Source: JAGOEF01 sp964511665
GTDB lineage: Bacteria > Bacteroidota > Bacteroidia > Bacteroidales > ML635J-15
Direction of reading: 5' to 3'
Length of the DNA: 8,000 nt
Assembly: GCA_964511665.1 (NCBI GenBank)
Contig: CAZEHA010000084.1
Coordinates: 1 to 8,000 of the forward strand
Positions 5,553 to 8,000 of the stretch are shown in pieces. The notes beneath the pieces were generated by a model that worked only from the letters and a program-made list of their open reading frames with translations, was not told the DNA's origin and made no database searches. Both the position numbers and the translations under genes were made by a program. Every line of letters starts with the position of its first letter. Positions within the stretch are counted from its first letter, which is position 1.

Positions 5553-8000
5553 TATTTATGTCATTAGTTATTGCCTTCATTGCGTTTTTACTCATATCAT
5601 AATTAGTATATATATTTGACACTTTATCTATTTTAACGAGACTTTTATTTATATTATAAATCATTTCACCTTTATATAATTTATATGCATCCCACCTCAT
5701 AGTATTATGAAAATATGGGTTGGATGAAATATATCTCGTGCTGTTGTATAGTCCTTTTGTTGATTGACTAAATTCCCCGAATGTCAAGATTCTTCTTGCT
5801 TTGATTAATGTTGATACTTTAGCGAAAAGTACTTCAGGGACTGCTGTTTCAAGACCTAACGCCGCTCCCTGCCAGATTCCAACATTTGTTCCTTCTCCAA
5901 ATCCACCACCTCCATGCGTAACAGGCGAAAACTCTTGGCCAATTCTAATATATTCATTATAGTAATATTTATTTTCGCTTTGCTTTTTTAATTCTTTCAA
6001 ATAATCCTCATTATACCCATAAGGGTTATATGGACCAATAAATGTTTGGTTGGGATTATTTGACTTTTCAATAATTTGCCCTGACTCTTGTAACACATCC
6101 CAGTCAATTTTGAATAGTTCAGAACTTAAATATTTATCTTTGGGATAGATAGTAACTTCTGGAAGGTATATAGGATTTTCCGTTGTTCCTGTACCATCCA
6201 TAAATCCTCTAAACTCTTCATCATCTTTTTTTGCTTCCTCCAACCCATCCAAATCTATATAAGTAATCGGTTTATTCCCTGCATACTGGTAAGGCGTATA
6301 ATACGGGTACTTGTGTTGGAGTGGATCAACACTAACGAACCGACACAGCCATGCCGCGTAATACCTTGCTCCATAATAATAAAGTCCCGTTTCTTCGTCC
6401 CGCTCCTTACCAACATACCTGTAACGTTTCAAACTTACTTCCGTTTCAGAGCTTCCTGCCCTGTAGCTTGTAGTTCCAAATGGATGAAATTCCTCATAAG
6501 AAATTACAGTTCCGCTTTCGTTAAGTTCTAGCGAAGCAGAACCCAAATGGTTATCATATTGATATCGTATTGTTACATCTGGAGTCCCCAACGTTATGCT
6601 GTTTTCGACAGTTAAAGTATCGATAATTGCAAGGCGTTTGCGATCATCGGAAATGTGGAGGGTTTGGCGTTCGGTTTCGATTACATCACTTATGAATTTA
6701 CGAAACACTTCGTAACCATTTATGTAATAACGCTCTTCACGTATGCCACCTTGTTTTAAAACTACTTTACGTGTTCGTTCTCCTCCCGAATCGTAGTTGT
6801 AATAATTGGTTACCGTGCCGCTTACGGTTTTGTTTAACCTGTCGCCAAAATCCCAGCCCATTTCGGAAATGCCGGGCATGGTGAGCATATTGCCGTGGGT
6901 GTCGTAGGTATATTCGTTTTGTCCGAACTCATCATGCCTGAGCAAGCGGTTGGTAGAAGTGTCATAAAAATAATCTCTCGACCATTTGTTCTGGCTGCTC
7001 ATGTTCAGGATATTACCCAGTTTGTCGTACTCAAAAGTTTGGGTGTAATTGCTTACATCGTTGCTTTGGTTATTGTAAGGAACCGAGCTTAATATTGCCA
7101 AGTCTGCTTGTGTCGGAGCAGAATTTAAGCCGCCTTTTTCCCTGCCGGTAGCTGCAATTAATCGGTACAGCGCATCATATTCAAACGTCGAAACAGGGTC
7201 AATAACCGAATTATCAAAATAAACGGTCTGCTGCGCATCATCTTCTACTTCAGTAATATTCCCGACGGCATCGTAAGTGTAATTCAGATCCTGCAAAATA
7301 ACAGAACCGGTATTTTTGGTAGTCAGCAACCTTGTCAAACGAAAATTCTCGACATCATAAAAATATGTGGTTTTGCTGTTGTTCCCGTAGTAAATTTCGG
7401 TCCGCTGGCCACGTGCATTGTATTCTATGCTGCTTATATACTCATCTTCGCCGTTTAAAACCTGTTCCAACAAGCCGCCCTTGTTATACATATTCGTTAT
7501 AACCGTGCTGTCGGGGTGGGTTATAGTTACAGGGCGGTTCAAAGCGTCGTAAGTTGTTTCGGTTACAAATTCTTCGGTTTGCAGAGATACTGTTCCGTTG
7601 TAATCCAACAGGTTCTGGTAATCAGCTGCAAACTTTTTCTTCAAACTTAGTAAATTATATTTGAAGTCGTACAGGTAAAAATTCGTCTGCCCATCCTGTG
7701 CATTAATGGTTGCCACCTGCCCGATGTTGTTCAGGGCTGCGTTTGTGCCATACACAATTTCCTGCACCTTTACTTCGGTGGCAGTACCGGCTTTAAGCAG
7801 GGTGTCGGTCGGTCGGAGCAATGCATCGTATTGTGTTGTGGTACGCTGGTCGCGGTTGTCCCACACGCACACCGGTTGCTTCGCGGCGTCGAAAACGAAC
7901 CAACGCTTGCCCGAATCAATATTTTCAGTCATGATCAACTGCCCGGCCATGTCGTACACGTTCTCGGTCATGCTTCTTTCCAAAGCGTCTTCTACTACTG
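5545..8000 (-). CDS. Rhs/YD-repeat polymorphic toxin, 5' end beyond window
   Basis: The frame is open to the right edge without a stop, so the true start is outside; the TTG at 7983 is not a credible start. Residue numbers here count from that TTG (812 residues). Rhs proteins form a hollow beta-shell that holds a C-terminal toxin. YD repeats are plain: YDALLRP, YDALNRP, YNARGQR, YDAVGNI, YDALYRL, YDKLGNI and YDTHGN between about 52 and 363. The Rhs core-associated region spans about 474-580: YDNHLGS, HPFGTTSY, YVGKERDEETGLYYYGARYY, WLCRFVSVDPL, and NKPITYIDLDG as the boundary. Everything after residue 580 is the variable tail. The usual autoprotease and delivery signals lie outside or are not identifiable. 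Such proteins are used in contact-dependent or secretion-delivered competition. A small membrane-protein gene overlaps the stop codon. No transposase or orphan-tail cassette is visible here. Confidence 0.93.
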   Translation of the reverse strand, partial: VVEDALERSMTENVYDMAGQLIMTENIDSGKRWFVFDAAKQPVCVWDNRDQRTTTQYDALLRPTDTLLKAGTATEVKVQEIVYGTNAALNNIGQVATINAQDGQTNFYLYDFKYNLLSLKKKFAADYQNLLDYNGTVSLQTEEFVTETTYDALNRPVTITHPDSTVITNMYNKGGLLEQVLNGEDEYISSIEYNARGQRTEIYYGNNSKTTYFYDVENFRLTRLLTTKNTGSVILQDLNYTYDAVGNITEVEDDAQQTVYFDNSVIDPVSTFEYDALYRLIAATGREKGGLNSAPTQADLAILSSVPYNNQSNDVSNYTQTFEYDKLGNILNMSSQNKWSRDYFYDTSTNRLLRHDEFGQNEYTYDTHGNMLTMPGISEMGWDFGDRLNKTVSGTVTNYYNYDSGGERTRKVVLKQGGIREERYYINGYEVFRKFISDVIETERQTLHISDDRKRLAIIDTLTVENSITLGTPDVTIRYQYDNHLGSASLELNESGTVISYEEFHPFGTTSYRAGSSETEVSLKRYRYVGKERDEETGLYYYGARYYAAWLCRFVSVDPLQHKYPYYTPYQYAGNKPITYIDLDGLEEAKKDDEEFRGFMDGTGTTENPIYLPEVTIYPKDKYLSSELFKIDWDVLQESGQIIEKSNNPNQTFIGPYNPYGYNEDYLKELKKQSENKYYYNEYIRIGQEFSPVTHGGGGFGEGTNVGIWQGAALGLETAVPEVLFAKVSTLIKARRILTFGEFSQSTKGLYNSTRYISSNPYFHNTMRWDAYKLYKGEMIYNINKSLVKIDKVSNIYTNYDMSKNAMKAITNDINNE
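5548..6243 (-). other. Variable C-terminal tail of the Rhs protein, toxin unassigned
   Basis: About 232 residues follow the DLDG boundary. First comes a charged linker containing LPEVTIYPK, resembling linkers that follow Rhs cores in Bacteroidota. Next is a Tyr/Asn-rich stretch (residues about 640-680), then a Gly-rich segment THGGGGFGEG leading into a hydrophobic helix (about 700-725). The last 80 residues are basic and aromatic, with SNPYFHNTMRWDAYKLYKG. No nuclease, deaminase, ADP-ribosyltransferase or peptidase motif is evident to me. Base composition falls sharply at the boundary: one hand-counted 60-base sample in the tail (5641-5700) is about 22 percent GC, against about 52 percent in the core (7501-7560). 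This suggests the tail was acquired separately. Confidence 0.7.

Noticed and set aside
1..8000. CRISPR array, rRNA, insertion sequence or transposase
   Set aside because: No regularly spaced repeats, rRNA-like sequence or transposase motifs were seen on either strand.

Overview
The window looks like accessory DNA from a member of the Bacteroidota. Three things point there. The candidate promoters fit the Bacteroidota -33/-7 consensus (TTTG, then TAnnTTTG). None of the starts has a Shine-Dalgarno purine run. The Rhs core ends in the form common in that phylum (GARYYAAWLCRF, SVDPL, then DLDG). No genus can be assigned from the sequence. All five supported genes lie on the minus strand, so transcription runs from right to left.

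Right part (5391-8000): a large Rhs/YD-repeat protein enters from beyond the right edge, ends its conserved core near 6244, and carries a strongly AT-rich variable C-terminal tail of about 230 residues, the usual layout of a polymorphic toxin. Its stop codon overlaps the start of a 53-residue two-helix membrane protein at 5391-5552. By position and type this is a candidate immunity protein.

Middle (4976-5390): a non-coding AT-rich spacer holds two exact copies of a near-palindromic 14-mer, a tight hairpin followed by T5, a second short hairpin, and a candidate promoter for the next gene.

Left part (375-4975): three genes follow. The first is a small lysine-rich helical protein of unknown function. 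The second is a peptidoglycan-binding/zinc amidase without a signal peptide, resembling a phage endolysin. The third, 12 bases downstream, is a 1028-residue protein that joins a serine alpha/beta-hydrolase domain to a metal-dependent amidohydrolase domain, both with their catalytic motifs visible. The last two genes almost certainly form an operon. A wall-cleaving enzyme beside an ester/amide hydrolase, both without export signals and next to an Rhs toxin, is compatible with a set of effectors or cargo delivered by a dedicated machine, but no delivery genes are visible and this is inference.

Left edge (1-374): non-coding. At 41-64 the minus strand reads as the T-loop and 3' acceptor end of a tRNA, with no 5' half. 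This is what an integrative element leaves at its distal attachment site. By its polarity the element would lie to the right and would include all the genes described here.
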